From positions 1 to 31,272 of the forward strand of contig JBHHUB010000019.1 of the NCBI GenBank assembly GCA_046753625.1: a stretch of DNA of 31,272 nt. The letters are read 5' to 3'. Position 1 is the first letter of the stretch. The number at the start of each line of letters is the position of its first letter. A program made the translations under genes and the position numbers. The stretch comes from JADFOB01 sp046753625 (lineage in GTDB: Bacteria; Planctomycetota; Phycisphaerae; UBA1845). This document shows, piece by piece, positions 1-7,488 of the stretch. Under the pieces are notes generated by a model. That model had not been told where the DNA came from and searched no databases. It worked only from the letters and a program-made list of their open reading frames with translations.

Positions 1-36
1 GCCGCGAATCCGCATGGGTGACAGAGAGATCACAAC

Positions 37-702
37 ATGAAAACACCGACCACGCCAACCGACAGCGGAAGACACGCCGGCTGCGTCGGACGCGCCGCAT
101 CCGTGACACATGGCGGTAGAAGCACCTACTGCGTTGTGCTGGCCGTCATGATGGGTGTCGCGTGTATGCCACTCCGCGGGCAGACGGCGGACGAATCCGT
201 GAAGCACGAAAAGCAGGCGCGGCCGCAGCCGGTCGGCACTCCGGTGGACGGATCGCCGGAGGAACATGCCGCTCGACAGCGATTCAAGGACGATCTGACG
301 GATGCTGTGCTATCGGGCACGTGGCAAATGACGCTGGGCGACGGCATTTCCAAGCCCGTAACGCTGAGTGACCCGCAACCCGAGTCCTACACGATCGGCC
401 GGGTGGAGCCGGCCGCTGGAGATTTTTGGGTCATCAACGCTCGGATCAAGTACGCCGACAAGGATGTCGAGCTGCCCGTTCTGGTTCGCGTCATCTTTTC
501 GGGTGACACGCCGATCATCACCGTGGACAACCTGACCGTGCCAATGATCGGCACTTATTCCGCCCGCGTGATGATCTACAAGGGCTTCTATGCCGGAACC
601 TGGTTCGGCAAAGGGTACGGCGGCGTGCTTTCGGGCAAGATCACGAAAAAGGCGGCCCCTGTGAGCTCGAAACCGAAAGCCGCGGCCAAGCCATCACCGT
701 AG
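37..702 (+). CDS. Secreted protein of unknown function
   Basis: A 221-residue open frame begins with ATG about 12 nt after a weak purine-rich stretch. The N-terminus has a long basic and polar region (residues 1-30), a hydrophobic stretch at about 31-46 and small polar residues near Gly-Gln-Thr-Ala, which fits an exported protein. The body (about 85-205) alternates beta-prone and charged segments, with no motif I recognise. The C-terminus is Lys/Pro/Ala-rich, as in surface-exposed tails. It is the first gene of a plus-strand run, 184 nt before the rhodanese start. I cannot name the family. Coding status is likely because the frame is long and its periodicity fits a GC-rich genome. Confidence 0.65.
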   Translation: MKTPTTPTDSGRHAGCVGRAASVTHGGRSTYCVVLAVMMGVACMPLRGQTADESVKHEKQARPQPVGTPVDGSPEEHAARQRFKDDLTDAVLSGTWQMTLGDGISKPVTLSDPQPESYTIGRVEPAAGDFWVINARIKYADKDVELPVLVRVIFSGDTPIITVDNLTVPMIGTYSARVMIYKGFYAGTWFGKGYGGVLSGKITKKAAPVSSKPKAAAKPSP

Positions 703-886
703 CGCGCGTCATGCGTATGCGGATCACGACTTACGGGCCGTGGATTCGCACCGCGCCGACGACTGTCACATCGGCGCAACGGCGGACGAAGCAACCATTG
801 ACTTGCGCCGATCGCGAGGCAATCATGGAGCAGGAAACCGGCGTCTTTCTCTGTGCATTGGGCGGCTCTGGGCGGTACACAGCTCC

Positions 887-1453
887 ATGAAATCGACGAT
901 CCTGGAATCGATGATCATCGCCGTCGCGGGCATAGCCTTGGGGACGGTGTCCAACACCCTCCGTACCTCCGGATCGCTCGATCTATTCAAGGCATACTTC
1001 GGAGCGGTCGCGACGAAGCAACCGCTGGTCGCCGATTCGCGGGGGTCCGAAAACGTGGACGAGCATGACGATGCGGCGGCGGACAGCCCGTATCAGGTCA
1101 TCACGGTCGACGAGGTCGCCGACATCGTCGGCGATCCCGAGCTCATGGCAAGCGGCCTGTATGTGTTGGTCGATGCCCGTAACGAAAACGTGTATGAGGA
1201 GGGGCACATCGCCGGCGCACTGCGCTGCTACCATTATGAACTGGAGGCGTGCATCGACCGGGTCATCGAAGCCGCCACCGGCGTCGAAAAAGTGATCGTC
1301 TACTGCAACGGCGGCGAGTGCGAGGACAGCAAGTACATGTGCCACGAACTGATCGACAATTTCGGATTGCCCTATGAATCGGTCTATCTGTTTGCCGGCG
1401 GATGGGCGGCGTGGATGGAACATGAGCTGCCTTTTGTGGAGGGGCCCGAATAA
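887..1453 (+). CDS. Membrane-anchored rhodanese-like protein
   Basis: I place the start at ATG 887 (188 aa). An in-frame GTG at 740 would add 49 residues with no recognisable feature, while 887 puts a hydrophobic anchor (about residues 5-25) at the N-terminus. The C-terminal half is a rhodanese fold: a DEVADIV-type opening helix, VLVDARNENVYEEGHI (the Asp-Ala-Arg and Gly-His signatures), a VIVYCNGGECEDS active-site loop whose Cys is the expected persulfide carrier, and a closing AGGWAAW segment. Rhodaneses move sulfane sulfur or act in redox relay. The gene ends 2 nt before the MauE/DoxX-like gene, so the pair is probably co-transcribed and may act together on thiol redox at the inner membrane. 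The biochemical partner is not known from sequence. Confidence 0.85.
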   Translation: MKSTILESMIIAVAGIALGTVSNTLRTSGSLDLFKAYFGAVATKQPLVADSRGSENVDEHDDAAADSPYQVITVDEVADIVGDPELMASGLYVLVDARNENVYEEGHIAGALRCYHYELEACIDRVIEAATGVEKVIVYCNGGECEDSKYMCHELIDNFGLPYESVYLFAGGWAAWMEHELPFVEGPE

Positions 1454-1455
1454 TC

Positions 1456-2019
1456 GTGGTGGCCCTGGAAACATCCAATCGCCGTTGGGCCGATTCCCCC
1501 ATCCCGCTGTTGATCGCCCGATTGATACTCGGCGGACTGTTCGTCTACATGGGCGTGCACAAAATCGGCGACCCCGTCGCCTTCATGAAGCAAATCCACC
1601 TCTACGACATGCTGCCCACTTCGCCGGGCATCTATCTCAACGCCACCGCCATCGTGCTCCCCTGGATCGAGGTCGTCTCGGGCGTATGCTTGCTGCTCGG
1701 CGTGCTTATCCGGGGCTCGGCGTTGGTGCAGGCGGTCATGCTGGCGACGTTCACGCCGGCGATCCTGCTGCGGGCGCTGGCGGTCATGCACGAAACCGGG
1801 CAACCCTTCACCCAAATCGCCTTCGACTGCGGATGCGGTGCCGGAGAAGTGATTATTTGGAAGAAACTCCTCGAAAATACCGGCCTCTTCGTCTTGGCGC
1901 TCATCGCGATCTTCTCACGCTCTCGCAGATTCTGCCTGGCCAACGGTTGCGGCAAGACGACCTGCGCCGACGTAACGAGTCCCACCGGCGACCCACCCCG
2001 GCCAAGCACCCAAGGGTAG
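1456..2019 (+). CDS. MauE/DoxX-family membrane protein
   Basis: A 187-aa integral membrane protein starting at GTG 1456 (a second GTG follows at 1459), behind a GGAGGGG ribosome site that lies within the end of the rhodanese gene. Four hydrophobic helices are visible (about residues 15-33, 60-80, 84-105 and 135-152). The early ARLILGGLFVYMGVHKI segment is typical of the DoxX/MauE group, whose members support thiol or disulfide chemistry at the membrane. Cys residues occur in a loop (FDCGCGAGE) and in the tail (FCLANGCGKTTC). The C-terminus beyond the last helix is Pro/Thr-rich and polar. With the rhodanese it forms a two-gene unit, which suggests sulfur or thiol redox. The substrate is not evident. 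Confidence 0.8.
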   Translation: MVALETSNRRWADSPIPLLIARLILGGLFVYMGVHKIGDPVAFMKQIHLYDMLPTSPGIYLNATAIVLPWIEVVSGVCLLLGVLIRGSALVQAVMLATFTPAILLRALAVMHETGQPFTQIAFDCGCGAGEVIIWKKLLENTGLFVLALIAIFSRSRRFCLANGCGKTTCADVTSPTGDPPRPSTQG

Positions 2020-2036
2020 CGGAAGAGCTATCAGCG

Positions 2037-2156
2037 ATCAGCCGTCAGCCGTCAGCCGAAAAAGATTGATTTCCCACGATCCGATGCTAGAACGTACGCG
2101 GTACGAGAGGATCGTTGCGGGCGTTGGCAGCCTCTGGCTGAAAGCTGAGGGCTGAT
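2037..2156. repeat. Inverted repeat with TCAGC-type arms
   Basis: Two 21-nt arms (2037-2057 and 2136-2156) are reverse complements at 18 of 21 positions and consist of iterated TCAGCC units. A nested pair, ACGATCC (2077-2083) and GGATCGT (2109-2115), lies between them. The element fills most of the 178-nt gap before the aminotransferase gene. It looks like a dispersed intergenic repeat, but genome copies cannot be counted from here. Confidence 0.65.
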
Positions 2157-2197
2157 GGCTATCTACTGATCGCTCCACCACTCCAGGAAGAACTACC

Positions 2198-3373
2198 ATG
2201 AAGCAATCTCAACGTGTCTTGAACATGGCCGAATCGGCCACGCTGGCCGTTGCCGCCGCGGCCGCCAAGATGAAATCGGACGGCATCGACGTGGTCAGTT
2301 TCGGCGCCGGCGAGCCGGATTTCGACACGCCGCCCGCCATCCGTCAGGCTGCCGTCAAGGCCATCGAAGCCGGGCACACCCGCTACAGCAAACCGGCCTC
2401 AGGGCTTGCGGCCGCCAAGGAGGCGGTCTGCGAAAAACTCAAACGTGAAAACGACCTGGCCTACGAACCCGGGCAGGTGGTCATCACCAGCGGCGGAAAG
2501 ATGGCGCTGGCCCTGATCATGCAAGCCGTCCTCGACCCGCGCGACGAAGTCGTCATCCCCGCACCCTACTGGGTCAGCTACCCAGAAATCGCCAAGATGG
2601 CCGGCGGCGTTCCGGTATTCGCTACGGGGCCGGCCGAGCAGGACTACAAGCTGCGTCCGGAAGACCTCCAACGCGTGCTCACGGACAAGACGCGCATCGT
2701 TTTCATCAACTCACCGTCCAATCCGAGCGGCGTAACGTACAGCCCGGATGAAATCCGTGCGCTCGCCGGCGTGCTCGCCGACCGCGATCTGCTGGTCGTT
2801 TCCGACGAGATTTACGACCGCTTGCGCTACGGCGGGCAGACGACGATGAGCTACGCGGCCGTCAGCGAAAAAGCGTTCGCGCAAACCGTCACCGTCAACT
2901 CGGCCTCCAAGAGCTATGCCATGACGGGATGGCGTCTGGCCTACGCGGCCGGCCCAACCGAGTTGATCCGCGCCATGAGCAAGATTCAATCGCAAACCAC
3001 CAGTGGCGCCGTGACCTTCAATCAACATGCCCTCGTCGCCGCGCTGACCGGTGACCAGCAGCCGGTCGAGGCCATGCGTCAGGAATTCGAGCGGCGGGGC
3101 AAGCACATGTGGCAACGTTTGACCTCCCTTTCGGGCGTCACCTGCCCCAAGCCGACCGGCGCGTTCTACTGCTTCCCCGACGTTTCGGGAACCTTTAAGA
3201 AGCTCGGCGTCGGGGGTTCGATCGAGTTCGCGCGGCGGTTGTTGGAGGAGGCGCGGGTTGCGGTGGTTCCCGGCATCGCCTTCGGCATGGACGCCCACGT
3301 GCGGTTTTCCTTCGCCACCAGCATGGCGCAAATCGACAAGGGTCTCGATCGGGTGCAAGAGTTCCTGGTATAG
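2198..3373 (+). CDS. aspC: Pyridoxal-phosphate aspartate aminotransferase (class I, Ib-like)
   Basis: A 391-aa protein of normal length for the family, starting at ATG 2198 after an AGGAAG ribosome site. It transfers an amino group between an amino acid (probably aspartate) and 2-oxoglutarate using PLP in the cytosol. Visible markers are FGAGEPDFDTP near the N-terminus, the TSGGKMALAL phosphate-side region, PAPYWVSYPE, N175 in SPSNPSG, D203 and Y206 in SDEIYD, the Schiff-base Lys238 in SASKSYAMTGWR, and R369 in VRFSFA for the substrate carboxylate. All catalytic residues are intact. The KMALAL segment and overall layout match the Ib subgroup, which also includes prephenate and other aminotransferases, so the amino donor is not certain. 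It converges with the next gene with only 26 nt between stops. Confidence 0.92.
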   Translation: MKQSQRVLNMAESATLAVAAAAAKMKSDGIDVVSFGAGEPDFDTPPAIRQAAVKAIEAGHTRYSKPASGLAAAKEAVCEKLKRENDLAYEPGQVVITSGGKMALALIMQAVLDPRDEVVIPAPYWVSYPEIAKMAGGVPVFATGPAEQDYKLRPEDLQRVLTDKTRIVFINSPSNPSGVTYSPDEIRALAGVLADRDLLVVSDEIYDRLRYGGQTTMSYAAVSEKAFAQTVTVNSASKSYAMTGWRLAYAAGPTELIRAMSKIQSQTTSGAVTFNQHALVAALTGDQQPVEAMRQEFERRGKHMWQRLTSLSGVTCPKPTGAFYCFPDVSGTFKKLGVGGSIEFARRLLEEARVAVVPGIAFGMDAHVRFSFATSMAQIDKGLDRVQEFLV

Positions 3374-3399
3374 GGCGCAGGGGCGGCGTGGGCTGTATG

Positions 3400-4323
3400 T
3401 TACGGACGATTGAAGGGCTCGGGCCGGGCGCGCGGCAACGCGAAGGGCGGATGGCGGTACTTGTCGGGCAGCAGATTAAGCACCTCGACCAGTACGGGCG
3501 AGGAATACATGCCGATTTCCTCGTTGCCGGCGATGGCGACTTCGTGGCTGAGGTCCAACCCTGCCACAATGGCAATGATTTCGAAGAGCCCGCGCAGATC
3601 CCAGCGGTGGATGTTGGGCATGTCGCGCATGGCGATCTTGGGGGCCAGCGGCAATCCGATTTCGCGGAAGCAATGGTCGACGATTTCGGTGCAATAAAAG
3701 CGATCGTCACCGGTGATGTACTTGTCGTCGTGAAGAACGTCACGTTCTACGAGATCCCGCACCGCGGCAAGCAACTGGGGAATCTTGTCGCGATCGGCCG
3801 GCCGAATCCGCTTGACGACGACGTTTTCCGGGCCGGCGATCAGCCAGTCGATCAAGAAAACCCGCTTGATCCCGTAGGGACCGCTGTCCACCACGACGAA
3901 GGTATCGTCGACCTGTTGCAGCACGATGCCCGCGTGGGCAAACGGGCTCTCGGCCCACCAACTGAGTAGCTGGCTGTAATTAACCAGGCCACCAAGCAAC
4001 CGCAAGTGGCCCCGCCGAAAGATGATGTCCCCTTCCTGAAGTACCGGGTTGACCTTCGCGTACAACTCGTGCGCCGCTTGGAAGTACTCATCTATCCGCT
4101 TGGGAACAGGTGACATGTGGCAGCCACCCAGCCATAGGCCGGCCAGCAGAAGAAAACCCCACTCGACCGATCCGCGGGCCTCAACCCGCGCGACTGGCCC
4201 TCGGCCCGAGGCGCCCGGCCACCCTCGGCGGAATGGCCACGCCCGAACCCCAGAACGCCGAACCCCGGCCCCCGCATCGCGCCCCACACCCCGCGACGTT
4301 TTGTTCGGTCCGCGGCGGTGCAC
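3400..4323 (-). CDS. YiiX-like permuted papain-type hydrolase, probable lipoprotein
   Basis: A 307-aa frame starting at GTG 4323, which shares one base with the TAG stop of the upstream TolC-type gene (TAGTG), suggesting translational coupling. A second in-frame GTG lies at 4287. An Arg-rich leader precedes a hydrophobic stretch ending in LWLGGC (Cys68), a plausible lipobox, so the mature protein is probably lipid-anchored. The rest matches the YiiX/YaeF permuted NlpC/P60-papain group: EGDIIFRRG opens the domain, His130 in FAHAGIVL and Cys211 in FYCTEIV are the expected catalytic pair, and the Cys motif follows the His motif as in permuted members. Family members cleave peptide or amide bonds, and the natural substrate is unknown. 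The long basic leader is unusual, and the true start may differ. Confidence 0.8.
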   Translation of the reverse strand: MHRRGPNKTSRGVGRDAGAGVRRSGVRAWPFRRGWPGASGRGPVARVEARGSVEWGFLLLAGLWLGGCHMSPVPKRIDEYFQAAHELYAKVNPVLQEGDIIFRRGHLRLLGGLVNYSQLLSWWAESPFAHAGIVLQQVDDTFVVVDSGPYGIKRVFLIDWLIAGPENVVVKRIRPADRDKIPQLLAAVRDLVERDVLHDDKYITGDDRFYCTEIVDHCFREIGLPLAPKIAMRDMPNIHRWDLRGLFEIIAIVAGLDLSHEVAIAGNEEIGMYSSPVLVEVLNLLPDKYRHPPFALPRARPEPFNRP

Positions 4324-6086
4324 TATTCGGGTGGCTCCGAACTCATCACCATGTCGACGTTGTCGTAGCGCAACAGGGTTCCCTTGGCACGCTCGAGATC
4401 GACGATGGCGATGTTGTACTCAACGAGGGCATTGAGCATCGTGCGGCGCTCGGCGGCCAGGGCTTCACGGGCGGAAAGCTCACTGTTGAGCGTATTGAGG
4501 TCCTTGCGCTCGGCACGAGCCACGATGGAGGCAACCTCGCGCTCGCGCGATTGCGCCGATTCGAAGCTGGGGCTGATTTGCTCGTAACTGGTGGCCAACT
4601 GCCGCGCAGCGACATGCACGTCCAGAATGATATCTTCAAACCTCGCCCGCAACGCTGCCTCGGCCTGCGCCTCCTGCAGCCGTGCGCGGGTCGTCGCGGC
4701 GCGGGCCGCTCGGTTGCCCAGCGGAACCTCAAACTGCACCGTCACAAAATAAGACTGAAAATTGCTGCCTGACATCTGATCGAACGCCCGGGCGGCTTTG
4801 TTGGACAGCCCATCAATGCTGTACCGAAAGGTAACATCGAGCTGGGGCAGTTCGAGATTCTTGGCCTGACCGACGGCGATCCGGGCGTTGGCGATGTTGA
4901 GCTCCTGCTCTTTCAGTTCCGCACGATTGTCCAAAGCCGTTTGAACTTCGGCGATGGGATCGACGACGAGCTCGGTCAGTTGCGGAAAATCGGCGGGGAT
5001 GATTTCGGCATCGCCGCCAATCGGCAGCGCCGGATCATTCAGCACAGCCAGTAACCGCTGCTGCGCGTCGTAGACCGTATTGCGTTTGCGGATGAATTGA
5101 GATCGCGACCGTTCGAGCCGCGCCTTGGTCGCCGCCAACTGCACAGGGATCACGTCAAACTCGCGCCGCGCCACAAGGTAATCATAAATGGACTCAAACT
5201 GCCCGAGCAGACGCGCCGTAATGGCGATATCCCGCCGGGCCTGCACCAGACGCCAGTAGAGTTCATCCACGTTGCGCAACGTGTCTCGTATTTGACGCTT
5301 GAACGTCCAATCGCTGATCTGCCGGTTGTTCTTAGCGATCCGGATGCGGGCTCGGTTGAAATCGATACCAAAGCCCCGAAGCAACGGCTGCCGCATCTCC
5401 AAGTTGAACGTGCTCGAATACGCGGGGTTGATGTTCTGAAAGCTCAGCGCGATCTTCTGCCGGTCCAGTTCGTAGAACCCACTGACCTGCATGCCGCTGG
5501 AAAGTCTTTTTCGAATGCCGTAGGTCGACGCGAATTGATCCACGGACGTGGACGCCAACTGCGAAGCGGAGGGACGGTCGATCTTGGAGTTGTTGATCGT
5601 GCTGAAAAACACCGCGTCAAACTCAGCAAGCGCTTCCACTGTCCGCGTCGTTTCAACGGCCGGGCTGTAGCTTTGCGATTCGATCAGGAAATTATGCGCC
5701 AGCGCTCGTTCCAGGCAGTCCGCCATCGAAAGCCAAACCTGCTTGGGGCGCCGGATGACGTCCACGCGCTCAAGATTTCGCCGCGCTTGCTTGGCCGCTT
5801 TGGTATCACCGGATTGCTCCCACCGCCGGATGTGCGCCTCGATCTCAGGACGGTAAAGCGTTGGATCGGGCACATGCCACCGGATGCGGTTCAGTGTAAG
5901 CGCGGCCTCGTCGGCGGGCGCCCCGCCATCGTCCGCCTGCCCGGCCGCCGCATGCGCTATGGCGGTCAGCGGCAAGACCGATCGTCCGGTCGGCTCTTGA
6001 GCCCATGCGCCGACCACGCCCCCAAACGTAACCAGCAAGATTGAAATCAATCCCAATCGCCGTTGAGCCGGTTTTGTGTTTTTCAT
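4323..6086 (-). CDS. TolC-family outer-membrane efflux protein
   Basis: I start at ATG 6086 (587 aa), because the following residues form a clear signal peptide (basic start, ISILLVTFGGVVGAW core, AQ cleavage region). The frame is open 53 codons further upstream but without a good leader. After a polar pre-domain (about residues 45-125) come two outer-membrane efflux repeats with long amphipathic helices rich in Ala, Arg, Glu and Gln, and alternating beta segments such as STFNLEMRQPLLRGFG and SYFVTVQFEVPLGNRAA. TolC-type trimers form a channel across the outer membrane and periplasm. No inner-membrane pump or adaptor gene is adjacent. The partner here is the overlapping YiiX-like lipoprotein gene, an uncommon pairing. 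The substrate cannot be inferred. Confidence 0.9.
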   Translation of the reverse strand: MKNTKPAQRRLGLISILLVTFGGVVGAWAQEPTGRSVLPLTAIAHAAAGQADDGGAPADEAALTLNRIRWHVPDPTLYRPEIEAHIRRWEQSGDTKAAKQARRNLERVDVIRRPKQVWLSMADCLERALAHNFLIESQSYSPAVETTRTVEALAEFDAVFFSTINNSKIDRPSASQLASTSVDQFASTYGIRKRLSSGMQVSGFYELDRQKIALSFQNINPAYSSTFNLEMRQPLLRGFGIDFNRARIRIAKNNRQISDWTFKRQIRDTLRNVDELYWRLVQARRDIAITARLLGQFESIYDYLVARREFDVIPVQLAATKARLERSRSQFIRKRNTVYDAQQRLLAVLNDPALPIGGDAEIIPADFPQLTELVVDPIAEVQTALDNRAELKEQELNIANARIAVGQAKNLELPQLDVTFRYSIDGLSNKAARAFDQMSGSNFQSYFVTVQFEVPLGNRAARAATTRARLQEAQAEAALRARFEDIILDVHVAARQLATSYEQISPSFESAQSREREVASIVARAERKDLNTLNSELSAREALAAERRTMLNALVEYNIAIVDLERAKGTLLRYDNVDMVMSSEPPE

Positions 6087-6361
6087 CCCTGAGGAGACCT
6101 CGCTTGCCAACACAGATGATCCCATGGCCGCTATCATAGCGATGCAGGTAACGCGCCGACCGACCCAGGAGGTTGCGCCGCGCCGCGCAACCATGGCCGA
6201 GCCATGCCGGGTGGCATGGTAGCCGCGGCGTACACGATGCGTCAATTCCGCGACCCGGCGTAATTCACAACACCGTACAAGAACTCACGAATCCGCTCGC
6301 CGCACGGCCACCTGTAGGGTATTCGAGCGAATCTGTGAAATGTTTTGATGCCGAAGGTCAC

Positions 6362-6406
6362 AGATTGAAAGTTGAAGATTCAAGGTTGAAGGTTAGAGAT
6401 TGAAAG
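6362..6406. repeat. TTGAAG-type direct repeats
   Basis: AGATTGAAAG occurs at 6362-6371 and again at 6397-6406, with GTTGAAG variants and a small TTGAAgaTTCAA dyad between. The tract is AT-rich compared with its surroundings and lies in the 672-nt gap 6087-6758 upstream of the TolC-type gene. Apart from this tract, a GGGCTTcAAGCCC dyad near 6470 and the element at 6577-6748, I see nothing functional in that gap and no convincing promoter. Confidence 0.55.
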
Positions 6407-6576
6407 CCTGCTCGTTGCGAAGAGCAGGGAGTTTTGCGGGGGTCGGATGGCCGCGCGGGCTTCAAGCCCACGGCCCCGGGGATTGGGGATCCGCGTGGTC
6501 CGATGGGCACCTCACGCCAAATCCATCAACTTGCCCCCTTGGTGTCTTAGTGTCTTGGTGGTAAACCAATCCGGGT

Positions 6577-6748
6577 GGGTGGCCCACCTCCTTTTGGAGG
6601 TTGGGGGAGGCGATGATGGTGACCGACTGACGCCGGCTTTCGCCGACGATCCAAGGCTGCGTGGTCTGGGCTGTGTTCCGGGAGGCCTACGAATCCTAAT
6701 CACCCCGAAGTCATCGTCTCCCCCATGTCCGAAGGACATGGGCCACCC
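6577..6748. mobile_element. MITE-like inverted-repeat element, 172 bp
   Basis: Terminal arms 6577-6616 and 6711-6748 are imperfect reverse complements. The outer 10 bases (GGGTGGCCCA) match perfectly, and an inner 15-base block (TGGGGGAG.CGATGA) differs at one position. Between these blocks each arm carries its own small hairpin, ACCTCC/GGAGGT on the left and ATGTCC/GGACAT on the right, with different but self-complementary stems. The 95-nt centre is non-coding. No target-site duplication is obvious. The right end lies 10 nt past the stop of the FkbM gene, where the hairpin could also help end transcription. The inverted structure is certain. Mobility is an inference. Confidence 0.5.
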
Positions 6749-6758
6749 TACTACGTAG

Positions 6759-7478
6759 CTAATCCGTAATCTCGAAACCGGACTGCTGAAGATCCCGGCA
6801 CGACCCATCCGCGCGGACGTAGAAATCGTTGATTTTTTGCCGATGAAACTTGTGGTAGCCGCGCTCGGCCAGGTAGGGCGCCAGCTTATCACCGCTGGGA
6901 CGATCGTTTTCGATGAGCAGCACCTTGGGCTTGAATTGCTCCAGATCGAAGCCGTCCAGGACATCCAGCTCGCACCCCTCGGTATCGATCGAAACGAGAT
7001 CGATGCGCCAGCCCTCATCCTCAGTCCACGGACCTTGGCCGGCCGGACTATCGCGCCGCTCCTCGGCCAGGATCGCATCGAGCGTCGTTACGGGCACGTC
7101 AATCTCGACAAGCGTGGCACCTTCGCGCTGGCAGCGCTCGACGTGATCCGGCTCGGCATTCAAGAACGACAGCACCGGGACGTTTTGCGCCACCGTGAAC
7201 TTGGTAGTGCCGCTGCTGCCCCGCTTGCTGACGGCGGCATTGATGACCCGGCTTCGCGGGCGTGTGCGCCCCGCATTTTGGGCCAATTGGGCGATCGGTT
7301 CAATCAGCAACCCCCTCCACCCCATCTGCTCGAGAAAAAACGTGTTGCTCAAGGTGACGCCGTCGAACGCGCCCACCTCGATGAAATAACCGCTTAGCCG
7401 TCGGCGAAAGACCTGCCAGAGAATGCGGTCTTCGCCAAACTGCGCCTTGAACAGAGGATCCAACAAGAGTGTGGGCAT
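6759..7478 (-). CDS. FkbM-family SAM-dependent methyltransferase
   Basis: A 239-aa single-domain protein. GYFIEVGAFDGVTLSNT (about residues 31-47) is the SAM-binding motif I region of FkbM-type O-methyltransferases. LLIEP follows as motif II, and VSIDTEGCELDVLDG is the FkbM D-x-E-G signature (about 165-179). These enzymes typically methylate hydroxyls on sugars or lipids of surface glycans. The start, ATG 7478, is 10 nt after the stop of the glycosyltransferase gene upstream, so it is the last gene of a three-gene minus-strand unit. It belongs to a different FkbM subgroup from the domain fused to the first gene of the unit, so it is not a recent copy. Substrate unknown. Confidence 0.88.
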   Translation of the reverse strand: MPTLLLDPLFKAQFGEDRILWQVFRRRLSGYFIEVGAFDGVTLSNTFFLEQMGWRGLLIEPIAQLAQNAGRTRPRSRVINAAVSKRGSSGTTKFTVAQNVPVLSFLNAEPDHVERCQREGATLVEIDVPVTTLDAILAEERRDSPAGQGPWTEDEGWRIDLVSIDTEGCELDVLDGFDLEQFKPKVLLIENDRPSGDKLAPYLAERGYHKFHRQKINDFYVRADGSCRDLQQSGFEITD

Positions 7479-7488
7479 GGCTCGAATC

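Noticed and set aside
711..890. A 59-codon frame ending in an ATGA overlap with the rhodanese start
   Set aside because: The overlap is suggestive, but there is no ribosome site, no recognisable composition and no family resemblance; probably chance in GC-rich DNA.
6461..6500. GC-rich dyad GGGCTTcAAGCCC as a terminator
   Set aside because: The stem is only 6 bp, there is no U-tract and no gene ends nearby.
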